DNA from: Paulinella micropora
Taxonomy: Eukaryota > Cercozoa > Imbricatea > Euglyphida
Reading direction: 5' to 3'
Length of the DNA: 29,364 nt
NCBI GenBank assembly: GCA_009731375.1
Contig: BJOX01000132.1
Location: 729,246-758,609, forward strand
This document shows, piece by piece, positions 14,829 through 25,735 of this stretch. Every line of letters starts with the position of its first letter. Positions within the stretch are counted from its first letter, which is position 1. The notes under the pieces were generated by a model. It was not told the DNA's origin, did no database searches, and saw only the letters and a program-made list of their open reading frames with translations. Made by a program: the position numbers and the translations under genes.

Positions 14829-16708
14829 CATAAAAACATGCATACATGCATACATACATACATACATACATAGATACATACACACGCAATTTGCATACGT
14901 ACATACAAGAGTTAAATCATGCAACTATTATTATTTATTTTGACACATACATACATACATACATACATACATACATGCTCGCAGGTGGATTTCGTTTACC
15001 CTGAACGTTGGCAAGACTTGGTATGCAGCACCAGTCGCAAGATCGTCTTGAAAAAGGACAATGCTACTCTCGTACATGGGAACGCTGACTCACTACCACG
15101 AACGATGTCCCTTACGGAAGCTGAGGTGGGAGGAGTGCCCTGCAAGCCTGGCAAGTGGGCGTATTTTACTTCTGCGGCTGGGAAGGACAACTTGCAGAGA
15201 AAGGACACCCATCTTCGCTTGGGCAAAATCAAGCATCTTTTGGACACGGAGACTGCATCGAAGTCCTATTTTAATTTTGCTTATTCCTATTATTCTTCTA
15301 CCACAGAAGAAGTGGAGGTGGTTGGCTCGCCCCGAGTATTTTTTCAGCTGTCTCCCGCCTGAGTTTGAAGCGAACATCGAGAGCAAGCATCTCACTTGGT
15401 ATGTACCTATTTTCTTTCTTTGTCAGATGTGTTGCTTCATTCACGATGTTGTGCATGTTGTGTTTCGAGGCGAGCTGAAGGGTGACTTTGACGACAGCTG
15501 CCTCAAGACCGGAGGTAAGTTCGTTGATCGTATAACAAGGTATTGCCAGCGTTCGCACCAGCAGACCGTTGTACTCCCGGCAACGTCCTCCCATTCTTCA
15601 ACTTTGCCGACTTCGACTTCGTCCAGTTCGACTTCGTCAGTTTCCTCTGTTGTCAGTAGTCTACCTGAAAACTCTGCTCCATCCCCTGCAATTAATCAGC
15701 TGCAGCAGAGCCTTGCAGACAGGGCTCGTAGTACGCATGAAATTGCGGGCTTGAAGGACCAGCTGTCATTAATGGAGCAAAAGTATGATACCGAAAGGTC
15801 ACTTTGCGCAGCTGCAGTGGACAAGCAACGCAGTATTGAGACGAAGGCAAAGCAAGAGCTTACGGATTTGAAAACCAAGCACGCTGCTGAAGTCGCGTCT
15901 ATGGACCAACAGATTAAGAATTTGAAGAAGGATGTTGATCGACTGACTGTGTCTTCGGCGTCCCAAAACGACGATTTGCTCGCAACGCAGGACAACCTTT
16001 CGTCAGCCTTGGAGGATATCAAGGCACTGAAGAAGGTAATTTTGAGTTTGCTTTGAAATATTGTTTAGTTTTTATATACGCAGACTATAGCAAACAGGGA
16101 GAGGGTGCTCAGGGAATATAGAAAGAAAATTACTGAAGCTAAAAAAACAGGCTCACAGGTCATATGTATGGTTTGCCTTGCTTCTGAGATTGATTTATTG
16201 TTTCTTGTTTAGGCGGCGCATGAAGTCACAGAGGAGCGAGATGAGCTTCTCGTAGAAATAGAGGACGCAAAGGCACAGGCTTCCCATTTCAAAGAGCGAG
16301 GCGATCGATTGGCGAAGGAACTCGCCGCAGCCAAGCGAGCCACGAAGAAGCTTCAGCTGAAGCTCGATGATGCAGCATCGTCAAGTACCTTCCTCTCTCT
16401 TTCTCTTTCTCTCTCTCCGACTTCCTCACACCATGACTTTTTTTTTTTTTTTTTAATGAGGCTGCAAAGGAAAAAGGAGCAGATCAGATAGCGAAGCGCA
16501 ATCGGAAGAGTCAGTTAATCAGGAGGAGACAGGTGGCGAGGAGTCATGCGATTCCAGCGACGTCGATGACAAGTTTCAGTCGCCTCCGTCACGCCGTCAC
16601 GGTGGCAGTGGGAAGAAGGAAAAGCGAGATCGCGAAAACGATGGCTCGAGCTCCAAAAAAAAGAGCTCAAAGCGTCACAAGAAGCGTCGCAGCGGCAAGT
16701 CTGCCTAG
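14035..16708 (+). CDS. Coiled-coil protein, poly-Ser N-terminus, basic C-terminus
   Basis: Predicted exons 14035-14247, 14333-14482, 14985-15125 (end uncertain), 15307-16035, 16084-16158, 16213-16384, 16461-16708. Apart from the uncertain end of exon 3, the joins keep frame; the model gives about 575 residues. The start MPPRAPRRAALAA is basic, followed by Gln/Ala/Asp and a serine run from a TCTTCG repeat. The middle (about 15690-16384) is a long heptad-rich coiled coil (INQLQQSLADRA through KKLQLKLDDA). The end is KRSRSDSEAQSEES then a Lys/Arg-rich tail ending KKRRSGKSA, probably a nuclear localisation signal. The region 15126-15306 stays open in the exon 3 frame until TGA 15361, so a different splice or alternative splicing is possible. 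Function unknown; it could belong to the same mobile unit as the divergent transposase-like gene. Confidence 0.62.
14168..14236 (+). repeat. TCTTCG hexanucleotide repeat coding serine
   Basis: About eleven TCTTCG units, in frame as Ser-Ser, within the first exon of the coiled-coil gene. One unit has TCTTTG, which gives the single Leu. Confidence 0.93.
14483..14984 (+). repeat. Intron of ACAT repeats
   Basis: The intron begins with donor 'atggtacacat' and is ACAT/ACAC array to about 14890, then 50 unique bases, then ACAT again before the acceptor 'gctcgcag'. It has the same design as the monooxygenase introns. Confidence 0.93.
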
Positions 16709-16740
16709 GCCTGATACAAATTTTCAACACAGCTTTTTAA

Positions 16741-17721
16741 TAACAGGGGTTTACCGGACCACGAGTGACAGTGCTCGCCCCTTTGCAAAATGTTAATTTT
16801 CAATACATTTAGCAGTAGTCATTATTATTAATAAAATTACTAACTTTAATTCTATACTGTATTAATACGTGATATGTTTAATCATGCAGGCACACAAACT
16901 TGACACTGATTTTCATTATTATTTTACAAACACTTTTAATAAAATACTTGCCACTTGTATGGACGAGAGGCATATTATCAATACAAGTCTAAGTTTCAAT
17001 AATATTTATGGAAATCGGTATAAAATGAATTGCCACTGAAATACTTTTTAATAGATTTAATATATATATATGTATATATAAAAGAAAGAATCAATTTGAC
17101 TATCGTATTATGATAAGCGGTGTCATCATGACACAGTCGCAAGTCATATATTCAAAACGTAACGGTTATAATTCAAAATTTAATTTTGAATATTTTTAAA
17201 TATAATTAATATTATTCATCATCGGATTAGCCTTGAAATATGATTTACATGATTTTGGTGTGAAAACCACGACAGAAATAGGCTGGGATAGAGTCACGGA
17301 TTGAAGCGGAGTGGTTTTGGGATTAGCATAGAAACTAGCTGTTACACCAATAGTAAATTTGAAATTTGAATGTTTTTTTTGCTCTAAATATTAAAATATT
17401 GTTTCTACATGATGAGCAATCGATTTTAAGTATTAATATTATATTTCAGGATTCAAAAAATTTCAGCAAGATTTCTTGAAGGACATCTTGCATTATATCC
17501 TGTCGCACAACCTAAACTACTTGAATTCTACACCACACTCCGATTTCCCTTTCACACTTGAACCATCGTCGTGAGCACATCTCACAAGCACTGGAGACCA
17601 TACACTTTCCTTGCCCTTTACCTTACCCTTCAAGTGCCCTTTCCCTATAAACAAAACCCAATACTTATTCTTATGGCAAAGGGGTGAGCACGGTCACTCG
17701 TGATCTGGTAAACCCCTGTTA
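16741..17721. mobile_element. 981-bp TIR element with TTAA target duplication
   Basis: Left end starts 'taacaggggtttaccgga' and right end is its inverse '...ggtaaacccctgtta'; the inverted match extends about 50 bp with around seven changes. TTAA flanks both sides (16737-16740 and 17722-17725). The interior is AT-rich and has no open frame, so it is non-autonomous. TTAA duplication is typical of the piggyBac and Kolobok superfamilies; the ends do not let me choose. It sits 28 bp after the stop of the coiled-coil gene. Confidence 0.75.
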
Positions 17722-17814
17722 TTAAATAACGATTCTTGAAAGCATATTGTCAGTAGTGAGTACTCCGAGTGGCACAGTCACTGCGGATCGGGAGTCGGTC
17801 ACCCGTTGAATTCA

Positions 17815-18316
17815 AGCTCATGACATATCAGCATGATCCAGTGGATTTGACAATCGAGCACAGAACGAGGCGAGTAGCTTGCTTCGCAACTTCATCGATC
17901 GTAATGCGGCAAGAGCGGGACGGACTACACTGCTCAGTGGCCAGAACATCATCATCGGAACCGACTTTTCAAGAGTAGTGTTGTGAGTAATCATCGGCGG
18001 AATGGCGAATTTCAATCAACTAATTATATTAATATTTAACTCGCGGAGAAAGTGAAGTTTTTCTCGCATCGGTAATATGATTTAGTTTAAGTACAATTAT
18101 GGTCAAACTAGGTGGACCTTATGTCAATGTTTTAATCGATGCTCACATCGAGATGCCAGAAGTTACGATAAGGAAGCAAAGGCATAAGGACCGTGGGCCT
18201 GCCATGGAGTGCGGCGGGCAATATTTTGTTTTAGGACTTAACAGCCTTTTCAATTTGAAGTTTGTTCTTACTTATTTCAAGTTCACAGAACGGACTTGAG
18301 AAAGACTCCCTGCCAT
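17815..18316 (+). mobile_element. Older Copia element, 3' non-coding part (left piece)
   Basis: Reverse-complement similarity (roughly 70%) to 18840-19130 inside the younger Copia element. Blocks include 'ccgcattacgatcgat', 'gattatggtca', 'atgtcaatg' and 'cgagatgcca'. Its orientation is therefore plus. It continues after the younger element at 26954. Confidence 0.65.
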
Positions 18317-18321
18317 TTTTC
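18317..18321. repeat. Target site duplication TTTTC (left)
   Basis: Five bases directly before the left LTR. The same five follow the right LTR at 26949-26953, as expected for Copia integration. Confidence 0.88.
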
Positions 18322-18670
18322 CGTTGATTGGGTAATTACCCGGTCACTCACGGACCTAGTACCTTAATACACTCCGGTTTGCTGGAGATTCCGTTAGAAG
18401 TCGCGACGCTCAATCGACACACTTTAATCCGCAAATAGAATAGCAGAACTGACAACTCAGAGGCAGTAACGAAACTGAATAAAAATCCGCAGTCGTAACT
18501 GTAACTATTACCCAATGATTATTTTCCAATTCTAGATGCCAATAAAGTCCGTTACGTCCGTTACACTTATTGACCGTGCTAGAACTACGCGGTTATCCGA
18601 CTATACGAATAAAATACTTTCCCAGTTATAAAAGCAATTACTAACGGTAAACGTAATTAACCATCCAACG
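18322..18670 (-). repeat. Copia 3' LTR (349 bp)
   Basis: About 96% identical to 26593-26948, with an 8-base deletion and roughly a dozen substitutions. Ends are the short inverted repeat CGTTG...CAACG, close to the TGTTG...CAACA of many Copia LTRs. Confidence 0.93.
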
Positions 18671-18681
18671 CTCCCCCTTAG
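18671..18681 (-). promoter_or_regulatory. Polypurine tract
   Basis: On the minus strand 'ctaagggggag' lies directly before the 3' LTR and would prime plus-strand synthesis. The identical motif stands before the older LTR at 27052. Confidence 0.85.
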
Positions 18682-19250
18682 TTCTATGTCAATAATGCAA
18701 ATAATGATTAATACCTCTATGATTAATAACTATTGCAATGCGATAAATGGCCTCCATTTCATATTAGTAAAATTGAAATGGTCGTTAAATCACAAAACTG
18801 AAAATTGCCACCCCAGGCCAGTCCCCACGTCTCTGCTTCCTTACCATGTTGGCATCTCGACGTTATATCGATTCAAGCATTGACATTAGGTCCTCCAAGT
18901 ATGACCATAATCGTACTTAAACTGAATTATTCAGCGACAATTAGTTGAATATATCGCCATTCCGCTGATAATAAAAATACGCGATGTAAAGTTGGATCCG
19001 ATGATAGATGTTCTCATCCCGCTCTCGCCGCATTACGATCGATTGTGGGGCAATCCACACGCCTCGTTCCGCGCTCGACTTTCAAGTCCACGGGATCATC
19101 GCCTCTATGCGCCGCTCAACTACCTTCGCAAGACACTTCCTGCACACTCCAAAAAGAGGAAACTCACAACAGAACATTAGTTGACTCTGCGGAAATTTGG
19201 GTATTTTACGTGAGTTTACAGACTTGAGAAATAAACTTATGGATCAAGTT
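18682..19250 (-). other. Copia 3' non-coding region
   Basis: Between the end of RNase H and the polypurine tract. It has no gene and is homologous in part to 17815-18316. Confidence 0.7.
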
Positions 19251-19259
19251 TTAGCATAA

Positions 19260-19953
19260 ACTTACTAACGAGATATTCAAACTGATCTTTTGGAACATGT
19301 CTTGTAATACGTCTGCAATCTGTTTCTTTGTTCCTACTTTCACAAATTTAATCTCATTATCTTTCTGTGCGTGGTGAATAAAATGAAGTTCTAGGGGTAA
19401 GTGTTTGGTGCGTGGTCCTGACATTACCCTTTCAGCTGCTAAAATAGTCTGAGCGTTGTCCTCATAAAGCTCTATCGGTCCCTTCTGTGCTATTTCTAAT
19501 TCTTCCGTGATATGCCGGATAGCTTAAATCCCTCCCGTATACATTCTGCTGCCGCGAAAATTTCAGCGTCATTAGAGCTGAGCGCGATTCTTGTCTGTCG
19601 CTTTGACAACCAAGCTACCGGGTCTCCTCCCCAAAGCACTACGTAACCTGTGCGTGACTTTCCGGTCTTTTTACAGACTTTATGAGATGCATCGGGCCAC
19701 AGAGTAATTCGCGGGTATGTTCTTCCTTCTTGAGATGACTTAGGCCCGTGAAATGCGATACCCCGAAATGAACTTTCAAATACCTAAAGATCCTTCCTAA
19801 TAGAGCATAAGCAAGTCCTGGGTCTACCGTCTGCATAACGCTAGCTGCATTAAGTGCTTGATCTGCGTCAGGGCGTGTCATCTTTGTTAGAAACAAAAGC
19901 TTCCCTACTAAACTGGGTATCGAGTGTTTCCTAAGAGCGCTAGTTTCTCCCAT
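19260..19953 (-). pseudogene. Copia RNase H domain
   Basis: The first part, about 19953-19750, reads SLVGKLLFLTKMTRPDAD, the link from RT to RNase H. After a frame change near 19740 the core continues: TLWPDASHKVCKKTGKSR, then ALSSNDAEIFAAAECIR, then ELYEDNAQTI and TKHLPLELHFI. These give the acidic residues of the active site (D, E, D). The domain is complete but interrupted. Confidence 0.8.
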
Positions 19954-19975
19954 GGGTTCGGGGTCATGCTCAGCA

Positions 19976-20660
19976 CTAGGAGTACTGACTGGTCGAACAT
20001 CGGCATATCCTACATCCTTTAATCTGCTTCTGATACTTCTTCTGATGCAATAAGATTCGTCCTCCTTCCTGAACTATTTCTATCCCTTTGAACTCTTTAG
20101 CCACTCCCAATCGTTTGAGAGGGTAGAACTTTTCAAGTTTACTAGCAAAACGTTTGTACGCTTGTTCGTTAGGAGCTGAGAAAATAAGATCATCTACATG
20201 CAAAATGCCTATGATAGCGTCTCTTATGGGCTTATACTTTTCTACGAACATACATAGATCTGAGTCTAGTAACCTGAATCCTAATTCCTCTAACTTAGGG
20301 GCTAAGATCTCATACCATCTTCTACCGGCTTGCGGCACGCCATACAAAGCTCCATCTACTCTCCATATCATGCCCTCATGCTCCTCTCTGTCCATCCCAT
20401 CGGGTGCATAAGCATAAACAGGATCATGCATGCGTGCATTCAGATAAGCATTTTTGAAGTCTATACCGTATAGCTTATGTCCATGCCATGCTGCAAGCTT
20501 AGATAAAAAGAGTAATGAGCGATGCACGGCACAAGGTACAAATAACTGATCCGGGTTGCAGCTAACTTCTGGCTCTATCATATCTCCCCTAAGAGCTAAC
20601 CTTGACTTAATGAACTTACGTCCCTTCTTGTCTAGTTTAACTTTATGTACCCATGTGAGT
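19976..20660 (-). pseudogene. Copia reverse transcriptase
   Basis: RVT_2-type domain. It contains LYGIDFKNAYLNARM (first catalytic Asp), GALYGVPQAGRRWYE and ILHVDDLIFSAP, where VDD is the YxDD catalytic pair. It copies element RNA to cDNA in the particle. The frame is open for 202 codons and the N-terminal part (20600-20800) is broken by stops. Confidence 0.93.
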
Positions 20661-20734
20661 CACTACTTTTACTCCTTTCTCTTTAGCTTCCTTGGGGCTT
20701 ACCCACGTATAAGTGTTAAAGGACTTCTATCTCT

Positions 20735-21800
20735 TTATCCATCCCTGCCTTCAACTCTTTTGCAGTTAAGCCCTCGTCTACCACTAGTAGTGTAAGATTG
20801 CCTTTGGTACCTCAGTGTCAGGTACAGTAGCGCAGTGGTATGATCCTCTACGATACTTTCTGCGGACATATCGGGGTGCTCTAGTTCTCCGACTGGTCTG
20901 ATCCTATCTATCCTATACTTTCGAATCTCGCTGTCTAACATCTTTTCTACTTGACCGTCGCCGAAAGCTACGAAATGACTGGGCTTAGGCTGTTTACGGA
21001 CTTTAAGTCTATCTCCCTTCTCGCACGGTTCTAAGACTTTTCCTTCTCGTTTACTGACTGCCAATTGTCTCCATATTCTTCCTTGGCCCAATCCTCTCCG
21101 AAAGCTACTTCCGGCACACTAACTCTTCTCCTGTCAAATTGTAGCTGCTGTAATGGCTGCCTTCTTTCCTGGAGGTGGCTGTGTGACTGGTGTCCTAATC
21201 TTAGCTTCTCATTTCCCTCTCACTATGTTAGCTGTTGTGATTTTGTCACTTTGCTCCCAAGTGAGCCCTTATTGGGCGCGTCTCCCTCAACGTACCTCCT
21301 ACTAGGTGGTCGGCTTCGGGGCTTTGCGCCTCTAACGATATGACGGGTGTTAGCCCATCATCCTTGTTGTCAGCTAGTTCTACCTGTCACTCTGATGGGA
21401 GACCGAAATCTGAACCATAAATGCTCTTGGTTTCCTGTAACTCCTCATGTTCGTCTAACTCCCCTTCAACTCTAAGTTCGGGTTCGTCTTGTGGCTGTTC
21501 TAGCTGTCAGGTGTCTATACTCTCCACCTCAGATTCCTCGTCATCCCATTTGACTTCTCTGGGTGGGTGAGCCTTCTTACCTACTACATTGGGGTCAAAA
21601 CGTGCATTACGCACGTTAGTAATGACCTTACGGCCATCCCATACTCGATAAATTTCCTTAAACACATCGTATCCAAGTAACATTACACGTTTTCCCCTGT
21701 AGTTCCCTTTCCCTACTTGCTTCCTATATACATAACTCCTAAACATCCTATACGCTTTAGTTGTCGGATAGCTGGTTTGTAACCAAGACATTGCTCAAAA
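20735..21800 (-). pseudogene. Copia integrase C-terminal region and linker
   Basis: 21791-21507 reads RGKRVMLLGYDVFKEIYRVW then VITNVRNARFDPN, the usual Copia segment after the integrase core (GY...YRVWD...RDVxF). 21091-20735 is a charged linker with PSHFVAFGDGQVEKML, possibly a chromatin-targeting region. Frames differ between parts. Confidence 0.75.
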
Positions 21801-22590
21801 GGCGAAGTGCCTTTCCTAGGTCCTGTCGTGGCTGGTAGAATGTTATGCAAGGTTGTGGCTGTGCTCCATTTCTGCCCAAAACTGTGAGGAAAGTTAGCTC
21901 ATATCGCATGGCTCGGGCTGGTCCGGCTGTGATGTAATTAACCTTCTCAGCTATAGGATTGCCATCGTTGTCACCTGGTGCACTTGTCTTCCGAATGAAT
22001 TGAAGTGGTTTGCACCACTCAATGACTTCAGTTGGTACATCGACCTCGTTATCGCAAGTGATCTGTCTGACTTTCCTACCTGTCTGCCTCTCAAACCATG
22101 CTACTGCTTGCTTTAGACAATCTATGAATTCATTCTTATAAGTTACGTTAGTAAAAATCTTTGACATACCCCGAGTAATCATCTGTTACGCAAAACTTAT
22201 AGTACTTTCCGTGAATTGACATGACTGCCCATGGTCCGGAAGTATCTACATGTAAAATCTCACTAGGTAACTGGCTCTCCTAATCTTATTGACCTTAAAT
22301 CGGGGCAATACTTTGGCTTTCCCCATCATACAGGCTTCGCAAAATCTAACTCTATCTTCGTTTCCTGTCACTTTCCTTCCCATTGCCTTGCCTAATGCAT
22401 AGGTCTTTGGTAATGCCTTATAACCGCTGCACTGGTGTATGAAATAAATGTCAATCGGTTTACCTTCTTTGCCTTTCTCGGGATACATGCAGTACAAAAC
22501 ACTGCCTCTAGCTTCCTTATTCTCACTTACTCTCGTTTCTTTGCTCTCTTTTTCTCTCTCTTTGGGGCCTCCCGCCCCGCTCACCCCGTC
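21757..22590 (-). pseudogene. Copia integrase zinc-binding and catalytic core
   Basis: The pre-integrase zinc region shows FIHQCSGYKALPKTYAL and RFCEACMMGK (H...CxxC). The core has HVDTSGPWAVMS, ITCDNEVDVP and GNPIAEKVNYI, which supply the D, D and E of the catalytic triad. A one-base frame change lies near 22180, in VTDDYSGYVKDF. Confidence 0.85.
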
Positions 22591-22605
22591 TTCTTCTTTC
22601 TCTCT

Positions 22606-22712
22606 CTGGGGTCGTAACGCTCGTTGATGTTAAGGGGCTTGTCGTGTTCGTNNNNNNNNNNCACTTTGGGGTCGTAACGCTCGTTGATGTTAAGGGGCTT
22701 GTCGTGTTCGTT
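22606..22712. other. 10-N gap with duplicated flanks
   Basis: 22606-22651 and 22667-22712 are the same sequence on both sides of the N run (22652-22661). On the protein level EHDKPLNINERYDP occurs twice. This is most likely an assembly artefact, a contig overlap not merged. Confidence 0.9.
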
Positions 22713-22719
22713 ATCCCAG

Positions 22720-23629
22720 CGATAAAGCATACCGGGTGTCATTCTCCCCCTGACGATCACGTCAATCTCTTTGATCCTTATGGGGTGCTTAAGGATTAGT
22801 AGTTGCCCGTTCTGATGTATAATAGACCGGTGATGGTTGTGGTCCATATTTCCCGTTGACATGATGTTGACCGGCACCCGTGGGTCTAACAACATATCCT
22901 TCTTCACCAAAACTGGTTTTCCCGATCCATCGATTCTGGTTAATCGTGCTTCCCCATGTCTTTCACTACACTCTCTCTGTTTCCGGTGACTAAGCTAACG
23001 GGCTCAATCTCTCGAAGGTTGCGCAAGATGTGTGTTGTGCAGGCTATGTCTCTTGATGATCCACTATCCTGCACTATCATCCTTTCCTTTCGACCCACCG
23101 TCTTGCTGTGTTCTTGCTCCTTGTCTTTTTCTTTCTCTTTTTCCTGCTTTTGGCGCTTCTCTTTCCTTTCCTTCTCAAACATCTCCTCGTACAGCCAGTC
23201 TGGCTCTTTGCGTGCCTCGCAATACGCTTTGTAACTTATTGGCTTACATGAACTTATCTCGTCTGAGCATCTGGAGTCTTCTAGGTTGTCTGAGTCGTAT
23301 TCGTCTGCCTCCTCAGAGTCAGAGTGACCGTCAATCTCCCTTCTTTTCCTATCAAACTCCTTCTTCTTCTGGGCTGCTTGTTCTGGGCTAAAGACCCTCT
23401 GGGAATCTCCTGAGTGTAACTTGCACAGATATGCGCTCAAAGTACCCCCTCTCTCTTCTACTTGGTGCCAGATCTTCATCAAGTGGGGCATAGACCGCAC
23501 TATGAAAAGGGCGAATTGATTGTTGTGGTTCTTGGCCATGTCTAATATCCCGTAGTCTATGATGGCTAGGAGTTCCGAGTAGAACTCGTTTTCCTTGCCG
23601 CCAGGGTCATAACACAGTCCTTCTTTCAC
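22720..23629 (-). pseudogene. Copia protease and adjoining region
   Basis: The catalytic motif DSGSS lies at 23056-23070, within MIVQDSGSSRDIACT, the aspartic protease that cleaves the polyprotein. The C-terminal part follows at 22910-22720 (NIMSTGNMDHN, then MTPGMLYRW leading to integrase). Upstream in the same frame is 180 residues: a helical part (ELLAIIDYGILDMAKNH) and a highly charged Glu/Lys tract. Confidence 0.8.
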
Positions 23630-23673
23630 TACTATCGTTTCAGCTCCCTTCGACAGTGCGTATAGCAGTCTAG

Positions 23674-25310
23674 CTATTTCTGTCTTCTCAGGTCTTGGAT
23701 GTCCCTCACTGTGTTTGAACTCACACTCCCATTCAGCTCTTTCCTTAGCTTTTGTGTTCTTTTTGTTCTTGGCGGCTCTCTTCTCAATGACAGTCTAGTG
23801 ACTAAAGGCGTGCCAGCTGCATGTTTTAGAAACACTTCATTCACTGCCCAAAACACATCTGTCAACAATCCATCTCCCTCTGCCACTCTCTCTCCATCCT
23901 GCTTTGACATTCTCACGACATCTCCAGTCTCATCGTCCATCACACACAGGTGTCCAGTTGTTCACTAATTCTCTTAAAGTCTTCAAATGCTATCACTTTT
24001 CCGTGTTGCATGTTCCTTTTACTGCTCTTCCCCTCTGGTGTGGTGTGTGTGTGTGTGTGTGTCCCGTGTTGGCTGTGTCTGTGACTCTGGACTCTCTTCT
24101 ACTCTATCTAACGGAGACGGACCTTGAGATAGTAGCGATGGTGGCCATCTCTTACTCTCTCTTGCCCTCCCTGCATGCTCATCCACGACAGTGTGTGCTG
24201 TCATTGCCTCAGCCTTTGCCCGTCCGGTCCCTGCCTCCGTTCCTGGCAAAATAGCAGCATTCTGTGAATTTGTACTAACTACCTTTTTACCGGGTTTATC
24301 GAGACTTTGCGAGCCTTTTTCTCCGTTATTTGCAGGACTTAGCGAGCCCTTTTCCCCGGGTTTTGCCGAATCTTTTAGCGAGACTTGCTGTGCACTCGCC
24401 CCCTTTCCCTCCCTCTCTCTCTCAGTATTCTTCTCATCTCACTCTCGGATGGGAAATCACGAGAAGGGCGTGGGCGACGTGATGGGTCTTGTGCTAGGTC
24501 TATGGACGGAAAATTGGGGTCTTGACGAGCATGATACCCGCATAACTCAGCATAACTTGTCTCTTTGCTTCCTACCCTGCCTTTCCCCAACTCCCCCCTT
24601 GTCCATACTTCACCCCACACTGTTTTCCCTTCTAGTTCAATCCCGGGCCTGTTGTGTTGCTCTTTGGGGTAGAGGTAGTGGGTTGTGGGGTTTCTTTCTT
24701 TCTCTCTTTTGAATTCTGAGGGGGTGTAGGTGTCGGTTTCTCTTTGTTTTCCGTTTCTCTCGTTCGTCTGGTTGCGAGGGCTGTGCTACCGATGGTGGAG
24801 GCTGCACGCGTTGCGTGCCAGGTGGGGTTGTGAGAGTAGGAGTTGTTGTTGTCGAGGTATCGAGGCGTTGTTCACTAGTGAGAGTGCGTCGTGGAGGGTT
24901 GTGGGGTCTGTCACGGAGTGTGTTGCGAGCCAAAGGAGCACTCAACGGTCCCCCCCCCCCCACGGGCTCTTGTGGGTTACTCTAAGGGTTCGTTATCACT
25001 TTGCTCCCTTTGAGGTTCACTATCCTCCTCACCCTCTTGCTCAGCATCACGAGCAAGTATGTGATCCCCACCTCCTATGTTTCCATCCATCGCATCCTCG
25101 CTACTTTCCATTGTAACAAGCCCATACTCTTCTTCTTCTGAGCTGTCTTCCTCCTCAGACTTGTTTCCCTCTCCTTCCTCAACCTTTTCTCCTACCTCTC
25201 CTCTTATAAGAGTAACTCCCTTTGACCCTTTCTTTCGAAACTTCCCATTCTTGTCTCGTTCCTTCCCTTTCGAGGAGTCAGAGTGAGTTGACTTATGACC
25301 GGTTCGTTTG
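23674..25310 (-). pseudogene. Copia gag-protease spacer of unknown function
   Basis: Open segments at 23943-23674 (DVFWAVNEVFLKHAAGT), 24249-24019 and 24963-24637 (Pro/Thr-rich) plus an acidic stretch after the zinc knuckle. No family recognised. It lies where gag normally joins the protease directly, so it may be an extra domain, captured sequence or decayed gag. Confidence 0.45.
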
Positions 25311-25317
25311 GGGTTAG

Positions 25318-25390
25318 ACTTCAGTTTGGGGCAAAAACGCTTAGTATGCCCAGTTTGGTAGCAGTTGTAGCATTGTAGCCGTCAACCACC
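25318..25390 (-). pseudogene. Copia nucleocapsid zinc knuckle
   Basis: Reads CYNCYQTGHTKRFC, a perfect CX2CX4HX4C retroviral-type knuckle that binds element RNA. It is followed by basic and then Ser/Glu-rich sequence. Confidence 0.9.
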
Positions 25391-25502
25391 ATTCTTGTCC
25401 TGAGCTATCACTCCCATGACTGTTGCCCTTTCCCCCTTCCCGTTCTTCGTCTATCTCTTGTCTCTCTTTCCTCCTCTCTCTTCTCCATCTTCTTCTCCTA
25501 GC

Positions 25503-25735
25503 AGTAGGTTCGCTCCTTTGCCCTCTTCCTTTCTCTCTCTGTCATTCCTTCGAGCATTATAGGCTAGCAGCACTAAATAGACCATCACATGACGAAATGG
25601 TAGAGTCAGCGAGAGAGAATACGTGCTGTGGGCAGCTCAGCAGAAGAGGCTCAGGAGAGAACGAAGGAAGGACAGAGAGAGAAAGGGAGAGGGCAAAGGA
25701 GCATGGTCCATCTAGTGCTGCTAGCCTATAATGCT
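25503..25735. repeat. Nested inverted repeats in gag
   Basis: 25-bp arms 25551-25575 and 25711-25735 ('attataggctagcagcac' and inverse) are perfect complements. A second pair, 25503-25546 and about 25661-25703, is an imperfect inverse copy of Arg/Glu-coding gag sequence. Reading the inner 160 bp inverted restores a gag-like frame, so the segment may have flipped. Confidence 0.75.

Noticed and set aside
15403-15426. 24-bp intron (gta...cag) in the coiled-coil gene
   Set aside because: Too short for a normal spliceosomal intron, and the frame reads through it without a stop.
18322-18360. Common origin of the LTR end ('cggtcactcacgga') and the TTAA-element end ('cggtcactcgtga')
   Set aside because: Only about ten matching bases, with different surroundings and different positions relative to the termini; coincidence cannot be excluded.
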